A stretch of DNA of 64,000 nucleotides from Halisarca cf. caerulea (Eukaryota > Porifera > Demospongiae > Chondrillida > Halisarcidae): contig CAUJGJ010000467.1 in the NCBI GenBank assembly GCA_963170055.1, positions 526,001 through 590,000 of the forward strand. Direction: 5' to 3'. This document shows positions 54,930 through 62,525 of the stretch, one piece after another. The notes under the pieces were generated by a model. That model made no database searches. It was not told where the DNA came from and was given only the letters and a program-made list of their open reading frames with translations. The position numbers were made by a program, and so were the translations under genes. The first letter of the stretch is position 1; each line of letters begins with the position of its first letter.

Positions 54930-56030
54930 TTTACGAAGTGCTGTTAGCGTATTAAAGTAGTGTTGGATATGCTGGTGCTAATACCAATATTTGGTAATGG
55001 GACCACGCACATTGCCAATTGACACACATGAAGTTTCTGAACTGCTGTGAGCGTATTTGTGTAGTGTTGGATATGCTGTTGCTATTACCAATATTTGGTA
55101 AAAGCACCATGCACATTAATAGTTGACACACATGAAATTTCATAAGTACTGTGGGTGTATTTGTGTAGTGTTAGATATGCTGTAGCTAATACCAATATTT
55201 AGCACTAGCACCACCCACGTGCCCAGTGGACACCCATGAAATTTTTGAATTGCTGCGGGTGCATTTGTGTAGTGTTGGATATGCTGGTGCTAATACCAAT
55301 GTTTGGCACTAGCACCACCCACATTCCCATTGGACATACATGTAGTTTCTGAAGTGCTGTGGGCGTATTTGTGTAATGTTGGATATGCTGGTGCTAATAC
55401 CAATATTTGGCACTAGCACCATACACATTAACAGTGGACACACATTAAGTTTCCGAAGTGCAGTGGGCGTATTTGTGTAGTGTTGGATATGGTTGTGCTA
55501 ATATCAATATTTGGCACTAACACCACGCACATTCCCAATTGACACACATGAAGTTTCTGAAGTTCTGTAGGCGTTTTTGTGCAGTGTTTGATATGCTGGT
55601 GCTATTACCATTATTTGGCAATAGCACCATGCATATTCCCAGTGGACATAAATGGAGTTTGTATAGATTTGTGGGCGTATTTTTTTAGTGTTGGATATGA
55701 TGGTGCTAATACCAATATTTGGCAGTAGCACCACACACATTCCTATTAGACACACATGAAATTTCATAAGTACTGTGGGTGTATTTGTGTAGTTTTGGGT
55801 ATGCTGGTGCTAATGCGAATATTTGGCACTAGCAGCACGCACATTGCCATAGACAAAAATGAAGAATATTAAGTGCAGTGGGCGTATTTGTGTAGTGTTG
55901 GATATGCTGGTGCTAATACAAATATTTGGCAGTAGCACCACACACATTCCAAGTAGATACACTTGAAATTTCATAAGTACTCAGGGTGTATTTTTGTAGT
56001 GTTGGATATGCTGGTGCTAATACCAATGTT
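54930..56030. repeat. 2,597-bp-offset duplication in the array edge, copy 1
   Basis: Recurs at 57,527 to ~58,630 with an offset of 2,597 bp, checked at TTTACGAAG (54,930 and 57,527) and AGCACTAGCACCACCCACG (55,201 and 57,798). Between the pair, a ~440-bp segment at 56,056-56,500 is repeated at 57,094-57,538 (offset 1,038; TTTTGCACT and CCCAGGGGACAC variants). A single monomer with TACGAAGCTCTG is duplicated at exactly 104 bp (56,491 and 56,595). Unlike the interior blocks, the two copies differ at several positions and look older. Confidence 0.82.
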
Positions 56031-57526
56031 TGGCACTAGCACCACGCACATTTCCAGAGGACACACATGAAGTTTCTTAACTACTGTAGGCGTATTTGTG
56101 TAATGTTGGATATGCTGGTGCTAATACCAATATTTGGCACTAGCACCGCGGACAATCCCAGTGGACACACATGACCTTTCTGAAGTGCTGTGAGCGCATT
56201 TGTGTAGTGTTGGATATGCTGGTGCTAATACTAATATTTGGCAATAGCACCACACATATTCCCAATGGACACACATGAAGTTTCTGAAGTACTGTTAGCG
56301 TTTTCGTGTAGTGTTGGATAAGCTGGTGCTAAGACTAATATTTTGCACTTAGACCATGCACATTCCCAGGGGACACACATGAAGTTACTGAAGTGCTGCG
56401 GGGGTATTTGTGTAGTGTTGGATATGCTGGTGCTAATACCAATATTTGGAACTAGCACCACGCACATTCCCAGTGGACACTCATGAAGTTTACGAAGCTC
56501 TGTTAGCGTATTAAAGTAGTGTTGGATATGCTGGTGCTAATACCAATATTTGGTAATGGGACCACGCACATTCCCAGTGGACACACGTGAAGTTTACGAA
56601 GCTCTGTTAGCGTATTAAAGTAGTGTTGGATATGCTGGTGCTAATACCAATATTTGGTAATGGGACCACGCACATTCCCAGTGGACACACGTGAAGTTTC
56701 TGAAGTGCTGTGGGCGTATTTGTGTAGTGTTGGATATGCTGGTGCTAATACCAATATTTGGCACTAGCACCACGCACATTCCCAGTGGACACATGAAGTT
56801 TCTGAAGTGCTGTGGGCGTATTTGTGTAGTGTTGGATATGCTGGTGCTAATACTAATATTTGGCACTAGCACCACGCACATTCCCAGTGGACACACATGA
56901 AGTTTCTGAAGTGCTGTGGGCGTATTTGTGTAATGTTGGATATACTGGTGCTAATACCAATATTTGGCACTAGCCTCACTCACATTCCCAGTGGACACAC
57001 ATGAAGTTTCTGAAATGCTGTGGGCGTATTTGTGTAGTGTTGGATATGCTGGTGCTAATACCAATATTTGTCACTAGCACCACGCACATTACCAGAGGAC
57101 ACACATGAAGTTTCTTAACTACTGTAGGCGTATTTGTGTAATGTTGGATATGCTGGTGCTAATACCATTATTTGGCACTAGCACCGCGCACAATCCCAGT
57201 GGACACACATTACCTTTCTGAAGTGCTGTGAGCGCATTTGTGTAGTGTTGGATATGCTGGTGCTAATACTAATATTTGGCACTAGCACCACACATATTCC
57301 CAATGGACACACATGAAGTTTCTGAAGTACTGTTAGCGTTTTTGTGTAGTGTTGGATAAGCTGGTGCTAAGACTAATATTTTGCACTAGAACCATGCACA
57401 TTCCCAGGGGACACACATGAAGTTACTGAAGTGCTGCGGGCGTATTTGTGTAGTGTTGGATATGCTGGTGCTAATACCAATATTTGGAACTAGCACCACA
57501 CACATTCCCAGTGGACACACATGAAG

Positions 57527-58630
57527 TTTACGAAGTGCTGTTAGCGTATTAAAGTAGTGTTGGATATGCTGGTGCTAATACCAATATTTGGTAATGGGAC
57601 CACGCACATTCCCAATTGACACACATGAAGTTTCTGAACTGCTGTGAGCGTATTTGTGTAGTGTTGGATATGCTGATGCTATTACCAATATTTGGTAAAA
57701 GCACCATGCACATTAATAGTTTACACACATGAAATTTCATAAGTACTGTGGGTGTATTTGTGTAGTGTTGGATATGCTGGTGCTAATACCAATATTTAGC
57801 ACTAGCACCACCCACGTGCCCAGTGGACACCCATGAAGTTTTTGAATTGCTGCGGGTGCATTTGTGTAGTGTTGGATATGCTGGTGCTAATACCAATGTT
57901 TGGCACTAGCACCACCCACATTCCCATTGGACATACATGTAGTTTCTGAAGTGCTGTGGGCGTATTTGTGTAATGTTGGATATGCTGGTGCTAATACCAA
58001 TATTTGGCACTAGCACCATACACATTAACAGTGGACACACATTAAGTTTCCGAAGTGCAGTGGGCGTATTTGTGTAGTGTTGGATATGGTTGTGCTAATA
58101 TCAATATTTGGCACTAACACCACGCACATTCCCAATTGACACACATGAAGTTTCTGAAATTCTTTAGGCGTTTTTGTGCAGTGTTGGATATGCTGGTGCT
58201 ATTACCAATATTTGGCAATAGCACCAGGCATATTCCAAGTGGACATACATGGAGTTTCTTAAGATCTGTGGGCGTATTTGTTTAGTGTTTTATATGCTGC
58301 TGCTAATACCAATATTTGGCAGTAGCACCACACACATTCCTAGGTAGACACACATGAAATTTCATAAGTACTGTGGGTGTATTTGTGTAGTTTATGGTAT
58401 GCTGGTGCTAATACCAATATTTGGCACAATCAGCACGCACATTCCCATAGACACACATGAAGAATATTAAGTGCTGTGGGCGTATTTGTGTAGTTTTGGA
58501 TATGCTGGTGCTAATACAAATATTTGGCAGTAGCACCACACACATTCAAAGTAGACACACATGAAATTTCATAAGTACTGAGTGTGTATTTTTGTAGTGT
58601 TGGATATGCTGGTGCTAATACCAATATTTA
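57527..58630. repeat. 2,597-bp-offset duplication in the array edge, copy 2
   Basis: Partner of 54,930-56,030 with visible divergence: CATTCCCAATTG for CATTGCCAATTG, TTTATGGTATG for TTTTGGGTATG, ACAATCAGCACG for ACTAGCAGCACG, and CCTAGGTAGAC for CCTATTAGAC. It lies close to the end of the 104-bp array. Confidence 0.8.
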
Positions 58631-59668
58631 GCACTAACACCATGCACATTCCCAGTGGACACACATGAAGTTTCTGAAGACCTTTGGGCGTATTTGTGTA
58701 GTGTTGGATGTGCTTTTGCTAATACCAATATTTGACACTAGCACCATACACATTCCCAGTGGACACATATTAAGTTTCCGAAGTGCAGTGGGCGTATTTG
58801 TGTAGTGTTGGATATGGTTGTGCTAATATCAATATTTGGCACTAGCACCACGCACATTCCCAATTGACACTCATGAAGTTTCTGAAGTGCTGTGAGCGAA
58901 TTTGTGTAGTGTTAGATATGCTGGTGCTAATACCAATATTTGGCACTAGCACCACGCACATTTCTTGTAGACACACATGAAATTTCATAAGTACTGTGGG
59001 CGTATTCGTGTAGTGTTGGATATGCTTTTGCTAATACCAATATTTGGCTCTAGCACCATGCACATTCCTAGTGGACACATATGAAGTTTCTTAAGTGCTG
59101 TGAGCATATCTGTGTAGTGTTGGATATGCTGATGCTAATGCCAATATTTGGCACTAGCACCACGCACATTCCCAGTGGACACACATGAAGTTTCTTAAGA
59201 TCTTAGGGCGTATTTTTATTGTGTTGGATATGCTGGTGCTAATACCAATATTTGGCACTAGCACGAAGCACATTCCCACTGCACAATTTCCGACGACTGG
59301 AGAATTTTTCCCGCAACAAAAGGAAATCTTCCTGTTGTCAATTTTCAATTTCCCACGCCACCACATAGTTTCCTGCATGAAAGGGAAATCTGCCTGAGGT
59401 GAAAATTTTAATTTCCCACGCCACCAGATTGCTCCCCACATCAAATGGAACACTTCCTAGGTGAAAATTTGATTTTCCCATTACTCCACATGGCTTACCA
59501 CATCAAAGAGAACACTTCCTTGTTGAAAATTTCAAATTTCCACGACTGTAGATGGCCTCCCGCTTTAAAGGGAACAATTCCTTAAATGAAAATTTCAATT
59601 TACCACGCCTCCAGATGGCTTCCCGCATCAAAAGGAACACTTCCTGTGGTGAAAATTTCTATTTCAAA

Positions 59669-59851
59669 GTACAGCTCGTTGCCATACAAGTACAGCTCAT
59701 TACTATACTGGTACAGCTGATTGCTATACCGGTACAGCGCATTGCAATACCGGTACAGCGCATTGACATAAAGGTACAGCTCATTGCCATACCAGTACAG
59801 ATCGTTGCCATACCAGTACAGCTCATTGCTAAACCGGTACAACTATATGAC
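59669..59851. repeat. 21-bp minisatellite (8 full units plus a partial)
   Basis: GTACAG starts at 59,669, 59,690, 59,711, 59,732, 59,753, 59,774, 59,795, 59,816 and 59,837 (there GTACAA), an exact 21-bp period with no length change. The unit resembles GTACAGCTCATTGCCATACC plus one variable base. Units differ by scattered substitutions. The repeat sits inside one unit of the 62-bp satellite, between TTTCTATTTCAAA and ACTTTAAAAATGAATACTTCC, so it expanded within an existing array. Because 21 is divisible by 3, the block opens frames on both strands (a repeating Val-Gln-Leu-Ile-Ala-Ile-Pro on the plus strand), which I do not regard as coding. Confidence 0.92.
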
Positions 59852-60295
59852 TTTAAAAATGAATACTTCCTGTGGTTAAGTTTCCATTTCAAACGCCAAA
59901 TATGGCTTTCAGCGTCAAAGGGAAAACTTCCCGTGGAATAAATAACATTTTCCCACGACTCCACATGGTTAAATGCATCAAAGGGAACACTTCCTGTGTT
60001 GAAAATTTTAAATAACTCAAAACTCCACATGGCTTCTCACATGAAAGGGAACACTTCCTGTTGTGAAAATTGAAATTTTTACCGAAAATATGGCAAATAA
60101 CATTAAAGGGAAAACTTCTTGAGGTGAAAATTCAATTTCCAACGCCTCCACATAACTCTCAGGATCAAAAGGAAAACTTCCCTAACCATGAAAATTTCCA
60201 TTTCCCACAACACATGGGGACCCGCATAAAAAAAAATATCTGTAATGAAAATTTAAATTTCAAACTAAACAGTTTCCAGATTTCAGGCTTACCCA

Positions 60296-60299
60296 TTAA
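60296..60299. repeat. TTAA target-site duplication, left
   Basis: TTAA immediately precedes the left terminal inverted repeat. The second copy is at 61,305-61,308. TTAA duplication is the hallmark of piggyBac-superfamily insertion. A nested TTAA also lies inside each inverted repeat (60,303-60,306 and 61,298-61,301); I prefer the outer pair because it restores the host repeat. Confidence 0.85.
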
Positions 60300-60315
60300 C
60301 CCTTAAACATTCCAA
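60300..60315 (+). repeat. Left terminal inverted repeat of the piggyBac-like element
   Basis: CCCTTAAACATTCCAA, directly after the TTAA duplication. It starts with CCC, as piggyBac-family ends commonly do. It matches the right repeat except for C against G at position 3. Confidence 0.85.
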
Positions 60316-60348
60316 TTCCCATTTTGAAATTTTGCGCAAACGTTCCAA

Positions 60349-60364
60349 AGCCACTTGAGTGGCT
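60349..60364. repeat. Left subterminal palindrome of the element
   Basis: AGCCACTTGAGTGGCT, a 16-bp palindrome with a single central mismatch, placed 33 bp inside the left terminal repeat. It probably belongs to the transposase-binding end by analogy with piggyBac internal repeats. The 33-bp spacer, which ends in GTTCCAA and so partly repeats the inner end of the terminal repeat, has no counterpart on the right. Confidence 0.75.
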
Positions 60365-60677
60365 TTTGCGGTGTGAAAATAGGTTATTTTTGCCAACGGT
60401 TTTCTGCTGTTCTGTTGACTTGTAGGAAACTTCTAGCTTGTCCCGAATGTAGTTTGTAGCTAGTGAGATCTTCCTACAAGTCTTGGTGTTCCATTTTCTA
60501 CGCAAAACTTCGTATTGGCCTCCAAACCTGTAAGTACTACGTACCTAAATTTGTAAACTTGTACATACATACGTTATCAATCGGTTGGTAAACATTTCGT
60601 TACAAAATTCAACGCAACTACACATTTAACACTGAAAATACATTGACAGAAACAAAAACGAAAAGTTGCAGCTAAAA

Positions 60678-61031
60678 GTCAAGGCATTGGTGAATGCGTC
60701 TCTTCTACTTCCTAGTCGACTGTCTAATCAACTTGCATACTTTGACGCGTAAATCTCTTCAGTGCTTCAAGACGACATTGAAAGAGCACACTGAAGCTGG
60801 CAAAGGAGATTATGTCCCAGTACAAATGCAAGAAACGTAAAGGACAAATTTCCTCGGATGGCCCACCATCTGGACGATTCTACGAACGTCAAATCCCCCT
60901 GTAAAGCTTCCAAAACGATGGTATGTCTTGTCCGAAGCTCAAAGAACGAGCGTGTGAGAATATCCTTCACCTGCAAGGAGGTAATCTCCACAATCCGGCG
61001 CTTCACTGCCCTTCTCCATACTTTGCCGTAA
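60678..61031 (+). pseudogene. Decayed C-terminal remnant of a piggyBac-type transposase
   Basis: Inside the element, plus-strand pieces resemble the end of piggyBac transposases. In the frame starting at 60,678 the stretch KVKALVNASLLLPSRL (60,678-60,725) is like the conserved V-N-A-x-L-L segment after the catalytic core, followed by a stop at 60,750. A second frame carries SSDGPPSGRFYERQIP (60,851-60,898), like the D-G ... P stretch before the cysteine-rich domain. The first frame then resumes with Cys codons at 60,900, 60,924 and 60,972, a TCKE motif, and RRFTALLHTLP ending in a stop at 61,029-61,031. Families usually end in a C-F-x-x-F/Y-H motif, so several cysteines are lost. Stops and a frame change make it non-functional. 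The catalytic aspartates are not present. The match is from recall of family motifs, not a search. A separate Cys-rich run at 60,421-60,513 (ACPECS, WCSIFYAKL, with an in-frame stop) is unexplained. Confidence 0.42.
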
Positions 61032-61272
61032 AGAACAATCCGTATACTAGACTATAACTTCGCATAACTGTATATTCTAAGTAAATAACACGTATATGCA
61101 TAGGAATAACTTGTATAAAAGTAATCTTTACATAGAATGTTTCAGCTATAGTACAAAACGCATTACTACCAAACTATAAGAAAATGTGCCAATCAATAGT
61201 AGAAACTAGGCCTAAAATTTACATATAAAAAATTAAAGAAGAAAAGTGGAACTTTTGCAGTTTATGTGCGCG

Positions 61273-61288
61273 AGCCACTTAAGTGGCT
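61273..61288. repeat. Right subterminal palindrome of the element
   Basis: AGCCACTTAAGTGGCT is a perfect 16-bp palindrome abutting the right terminal repeat with no spacer. Its partner on the left differs only by G for A at the centre. Confidence 0.78.
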
Positions 61289-61304
61289 TTGGAATGTTTA
61301 ACGG
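61289..61304 (-). repeat. Right terminal inverted repeat of the piggyBac-like element
   Basis: TTGGAATGTTTAACGG on the plus strand, the inverse complement of the left end except at one base. It is followed directly by TTAA at 61,305. Confidence 0.85.
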
Positions 61305-61308
61305 TTAA
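61305..61308. repeat. TTAA target-site duplication, right
   Basis: The second TTAA copy, continuing into AAGGGAACAC of the interrupted 62-bp satellite unit. Confidence 0.85.
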
Positions 61309-61608
61309 AGGGAACACATCATGAGATGAAAATTGCAATTTCCCATGAAATTACATGGCTTCCTGCACGAATAGGAACACTTCCTGTTGTAAAAATAATT
61401 TATCACGCTTCAAGATGGCATCTCACATCAGTGGGATTACTTCTTGGCATGAAAACTTCAATTTCACGCGCCTGCACATGGACTCCTGCATCAACGGATA
61501 AACTTCTCGTGAAAATTTTAACTTCCAACATCTCCACACGCTGTCTTACATCAAAGGGAACACTTCCTGTGGTGAATATTTCAATTTTCCACGCCACCAC
61601 ACGTCCCC
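61309..61608. repeat. ~62-bp satellite, right part (~5 units)
   Basis: The same diverged repeat as 59,281-60,299 resumes beyond the transposon. GAAAATT-type landmarks fall at 61,328, 61,391 (degenerate), 61,451, 61,511 and 61,574, 60-63 bp apart, each preceded by an ACTTCC- or ACTTCT-like box. The last unit ends CCACGCCACCACACGTCCCC and runs straight into the telomeric variant block. No gene is visible. Confidence 0.82.
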
Positions 61609-61704
61609 TAACGGTAACCCTAACGGTAACCCTAACGGTAACCCTAACGGTAACCCTAACGGTAACCCTAACGGTAACCCTAACGGTAACCCTAACGGTA
61701 ACCC
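61609..61704 (-). repeat. Alternating variant telomeric repeat, C-rich strand up (8 x 12 bp)
   Basis: Eight exact copies of TAACGGTAACCC, that is CCCTAA alternating with CGGTAA. Read on the minus strand this is TTAGGG alternating with TTACCG. The block points away from the nearby chromosome end. The strict alternation indicates amplification of a 12-bp dimer rather than independent mutation of TTAGGG units. Confidence 0.95.
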
Positions 61705-61710
61705 TAACGG

Positions 61711-61790
61711 TTAGGGTTAGGGTTAGGGTTAGGGTTAGGGTTAGGGTTAGGGTTAGGGTTAGGGTTAGGGTTAGGGTTAAGGTTAGGGTT
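61711..61790 (+). repeat. Interstitial (TTAGGG) array, head-to-head with the preceding block
   Basis: Eleven perfect TTAGGG units, one TTAAGG variant (61,777-61,782), one more TTAGGG and a trailing TT. It is joined to the inverted block through CCCTAAC-G-GTTAGGG (61,702-61,716), a perfect 7-bp inverted repeat around a single base. The orientation is the same as the terminal telomere, from which it is separated by ~735 bp. Confidence 0.95.
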
Positions 61791-62345
61791 TCAGGCTTTC
61801 CCCCAAAGGCTTTAGGGTACAATATTGGTATCATTCGATAGCTCTTTAAAAATGATTACTTCTGACCTAATGTATGGGGGGTAAACCCTAATTAATTTTC
61901 GAGAAAATGGCGTTTGAAAGAAAAAATTCAAAAAAAAAGTTATTATTTCCGAATTTTTTTAATTGTATGTTAATCAGCATTGAATATCGTTAAGAATGAC
62001 GTATATATTGTTTGCATATTATACACAGTATAGGAGATACATAAATCCTCACTTTAACTGGACCACTGCTAATTAATATAGCAATTATGCAATTCCGACA
62101 TATGGATACGATAGACCATGCGAAGATATTGCGACATACTTGTTTTTGACCTAACAAATTACTTGTGGGCGGAGTTACGGCTTCTTTCTTATAGTATGTG
62201 AATATACGTATAATACATTTTTGCGTATATTGCGACATAGATAGGTGCGATTGCTCAATACTGTTTACGAGCAGGTTTGTCATGCATTAAACATGCGAAA
62301 ACAATATTTTAATTTCCAAGAAATGTTTAGGAAAAGTTTAAGTAT
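61791..62345. other. Unique AT-rich subtelomeric spacer, no gene recognised
   Basis: Low-complexity A/T-rich sequence with poly-A and poly-T runs (61,920-61,960) and a TATGGGGGGTAAACCC patch at 61,873-61,888. A 13-bp direct repeat, ATATTGCGACATA, occurs at 62,126-62,138 and 62,227-62,239. The longest open frame, 97 codons on the minus strand (61,990-62,283), has no recognisable motif or coding signature, so I do not call it. No tRNA, rRNA or transposon end is evident. Confidence 0.7.
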
Positions 62346-62346
62346 A

Positions 62347-62358
62347 TTAGGGTTAAGG
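62347..62358 (+). repeat. Isolated degenerate telomeric dimer
   Basis: TTAGGGTTAAGG sits alone in the spacer, with the same TTAAGG variant as at 61,777. Its second unit overlaps the first AGGTCA motif of the adjoining cluster (AAGGTCA), suggesting the cluster might have grown from degenerate telomeric sequence. That is inference. Confidence 0.55.
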
Positions 62359-62502
62359 TCAAAGATTGTAAAGGTCACTTAAATCAATTTACTATGCTTT
62401 ACTAAGGTCAATAGGCATGTCAAAGGTCAATCTTTTTATATTGGGTGTATTTTTATTATTGAAGGTCAAAGGTCATTTTAAAGGTCACTTTTTTAAAGGT
62501 CA
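62356..62502 (+). promoter_or_regulatory. Cluster of eight AGGTCA motifs including a DR1, next to the telomere
   Basis: AGGTCA occurs on the plus strand at 62,356, 62,372, 62,405, 62,424, 62,463, 62,470, 62,482 and 62,497, most preceded by A or AA. The copies at 62,463 and 62,470 are separated by one A, the DR1 spacing recognised by nuclear receptors such as RXR heterodimers, HNF4 and COUP-TF/TR4 in animals. All eight share one orientation and fall within 147 bp, 24 bp before the telomere begins. The motif and spacing are directly visible. Receptor binding or a role in telomere transcription is inference; an irregular short tandem repeat is the simplest alternative. Confidence 0.5.
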
Positions 62503-62525
62503 TTTTTGGATTTTTTGTAAGAATC

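Larger units (their letters stand above)
1..59280. repeat. 104-bp tandem satellite array (~570 monomers, subtelomeric)
   Basis: A head-to-tail array of one monomer fills 93% of the window and is cut by its left edge. Taking TGTGTAGTG as the start, the first monomer is 1-104 and the next starts at 105. Ordered landmarks in each monomer are TGTGTAGTGTTGGATATG, an imperfect palindrome (GGTGCTA ... TAGCACC), ACGCACATTCCCAGTGG, ACACACATGAAG, TTTCTGAAGTGCTG and TGGGCGTATT. Recurrent 1-2 bp deletions (TGTTGATATG; CTAGACCAAGC) give 102-103 bp variants, so block offsets fall a few bases short of multiples of 104. There are no spacers and no inversions of monomer orientation. The last recognisable monomer stops near 59,280, where CATTCCCACTG runs into unrelated sequence. 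No function can be assigned from sequence; structural heterochromatin is the default reading. I did not recognise it as a named satellite family. Confidence 0.97.
54400..59280. repeat. Satellite zone D: diverged telomere-facing edge of the 104-bp array
   Basis: Monomers here are still alignable and in the same orientation but carry many scattered substitutions absent from the interior: GCGTATTAAAGTAGTG, GGTAATGGGACC, ATTAATAGTTGAC, GAAATTTCATAAGTACTG, CACCCACGTGCCC, ATGAAGAATATTAAG, GTTGTGCTAATATC. Private mutations accumulate toward the right end. Such degeneration at an array boundary, where unequal crossover homogenises less, is well known for satellites such as primate alpha satellite. 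The last monomer is cut at ~59,280. Confidence 0.85.
59281..60299. repeat. ~62-bp satellite, left part (diverged, ~15 units)
   Basis: A second tandem repeat replaces the 104-bp satellite here. The approximate unit order is TTTCCCACGCC(T/A)CCACATGG, CTTCCCGCATC, AAAGGGAACACTTCC, TGTGGTGAAAATTTCAAT. The GAAAATT landmark occurs at 59,401, 59,463, 59,526, 59,588, 59,651, then 60,001, 60,065, 60,126, 60,190 and 60,247, giving steps of 57-64 bp. Units differ from each other far more than interior 104-bp monomers do, so this is an older array. It contains a 21-bp minisatellite and is split by the transposon at 60,300-61,304. I see no gene in it; its open frames are by-products of the repeats. Confidence 0.85.
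60300..61304 (+). mobile_element. Non-autonomous piggyBac-like DNA transposon (1005 bp)
   Basis: The element is bounded by TTAA on both sides. Its 16-bp terminal inverted repeats match at 15 of 16 positions: CCCTTAAACATTCCAA (60,300-60,315) and, on the other strand, CCGTTAAACATTCCAA (61,289-61,304). Subterminal palindromes AGCCACTTGAGTGGCT (60,349-60,364) and AGCCACTTAAGTGGCT (61,273-61,288) lie 33 bp from the left repeat and directly against the right one. Asymmetric spacing of subterminal repeats is also a feature of the founding piggyBac element. Removing the element plus one TTAA rejoins CAT to TTAAAGGGAACAC, close to the 62-bp satellite motif CATCAAAGGGAACAC and identical over its core to a unit at 60,101-60,110. 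The host repeat therefore predates the insertion. There is no intact transposase; a decayed C-terminal piece is likely. Plus strand is chosen from that remnant. Confidence 0.85.

Noticed and set aside
668..57740. Dozens of 60-93 codon open frames on both strands with repeated Cys/Trp- or Leu/Ile-rich peptides
   Set aside because: They arise from the 104-bp monomer, which has few stops. As 104 is not a multiple of 3, the frame shifts with each monomer and stops end each frame after two to three monomers. Frames overlap on both strands, and presence depends on single satellite variants. No start context, splice signals or domain is visible.
1..59280. CRISPR-like array
   Set aside because: Repeats are contiguous, with no unique spacers of constant length, no leader and no cas genes. 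The window is eukaryotic.
1..59280. CENP-B box in the satellite
   Set aside because: I looked for the TTCG...CGGG pattern in the consensus and main variants and did not see it. Centromere identity therefore cannot be argued from that motif.
59552..59941. 129-codon plus-strand frame with a VQLIAIP heptad repeat (and overlapping minus-strand frames)
   Set aside because: It is produced by the 21-bp minisatellite sitting in non-coding 62-bp repeats. Open frames occur on both strands because the unit is divisible by 3, and the flanks are satellite.
60296..60505. 69-codon minus-strand frame at the left end of the transposon
   Set aside because: It runs through the terminal repeat and the subterminal palindrome and has no recognisable domain. 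Treated as a chance frame.
60767..61006. 79-codon minus-strand frame inside the transposon
   Set aside because: It is antisense to the plus-strand fragments that resemble a transposase tail. The minus-strand peptide shows no transposase motif that I recognise.
60280..61803. Shared TTTCAGGCTT at 60,281-60,290 and 61,790-61,799 as possible outer flanks of a larger duplication
   Set aside because: The match is only about ten bases and the surrounding sequence does not align. Too short to support a duplication.
61326..61841. 171-codon plus-strand and 143-codon minus-strand frames rich in Thr-Leu or Arg-Val repeats
   Set aside because: They are translations of the alternating telomeric and TTAGGG blocks plus adjacent satellite. 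Hexamer repeats stay open in several frames.
61990..62283. 97-codon minus-strand frame in the unique spacer
   Set aside because: It could be open by chance. There is no recognisable domain and no clear promoter or splice context; left as spacer.
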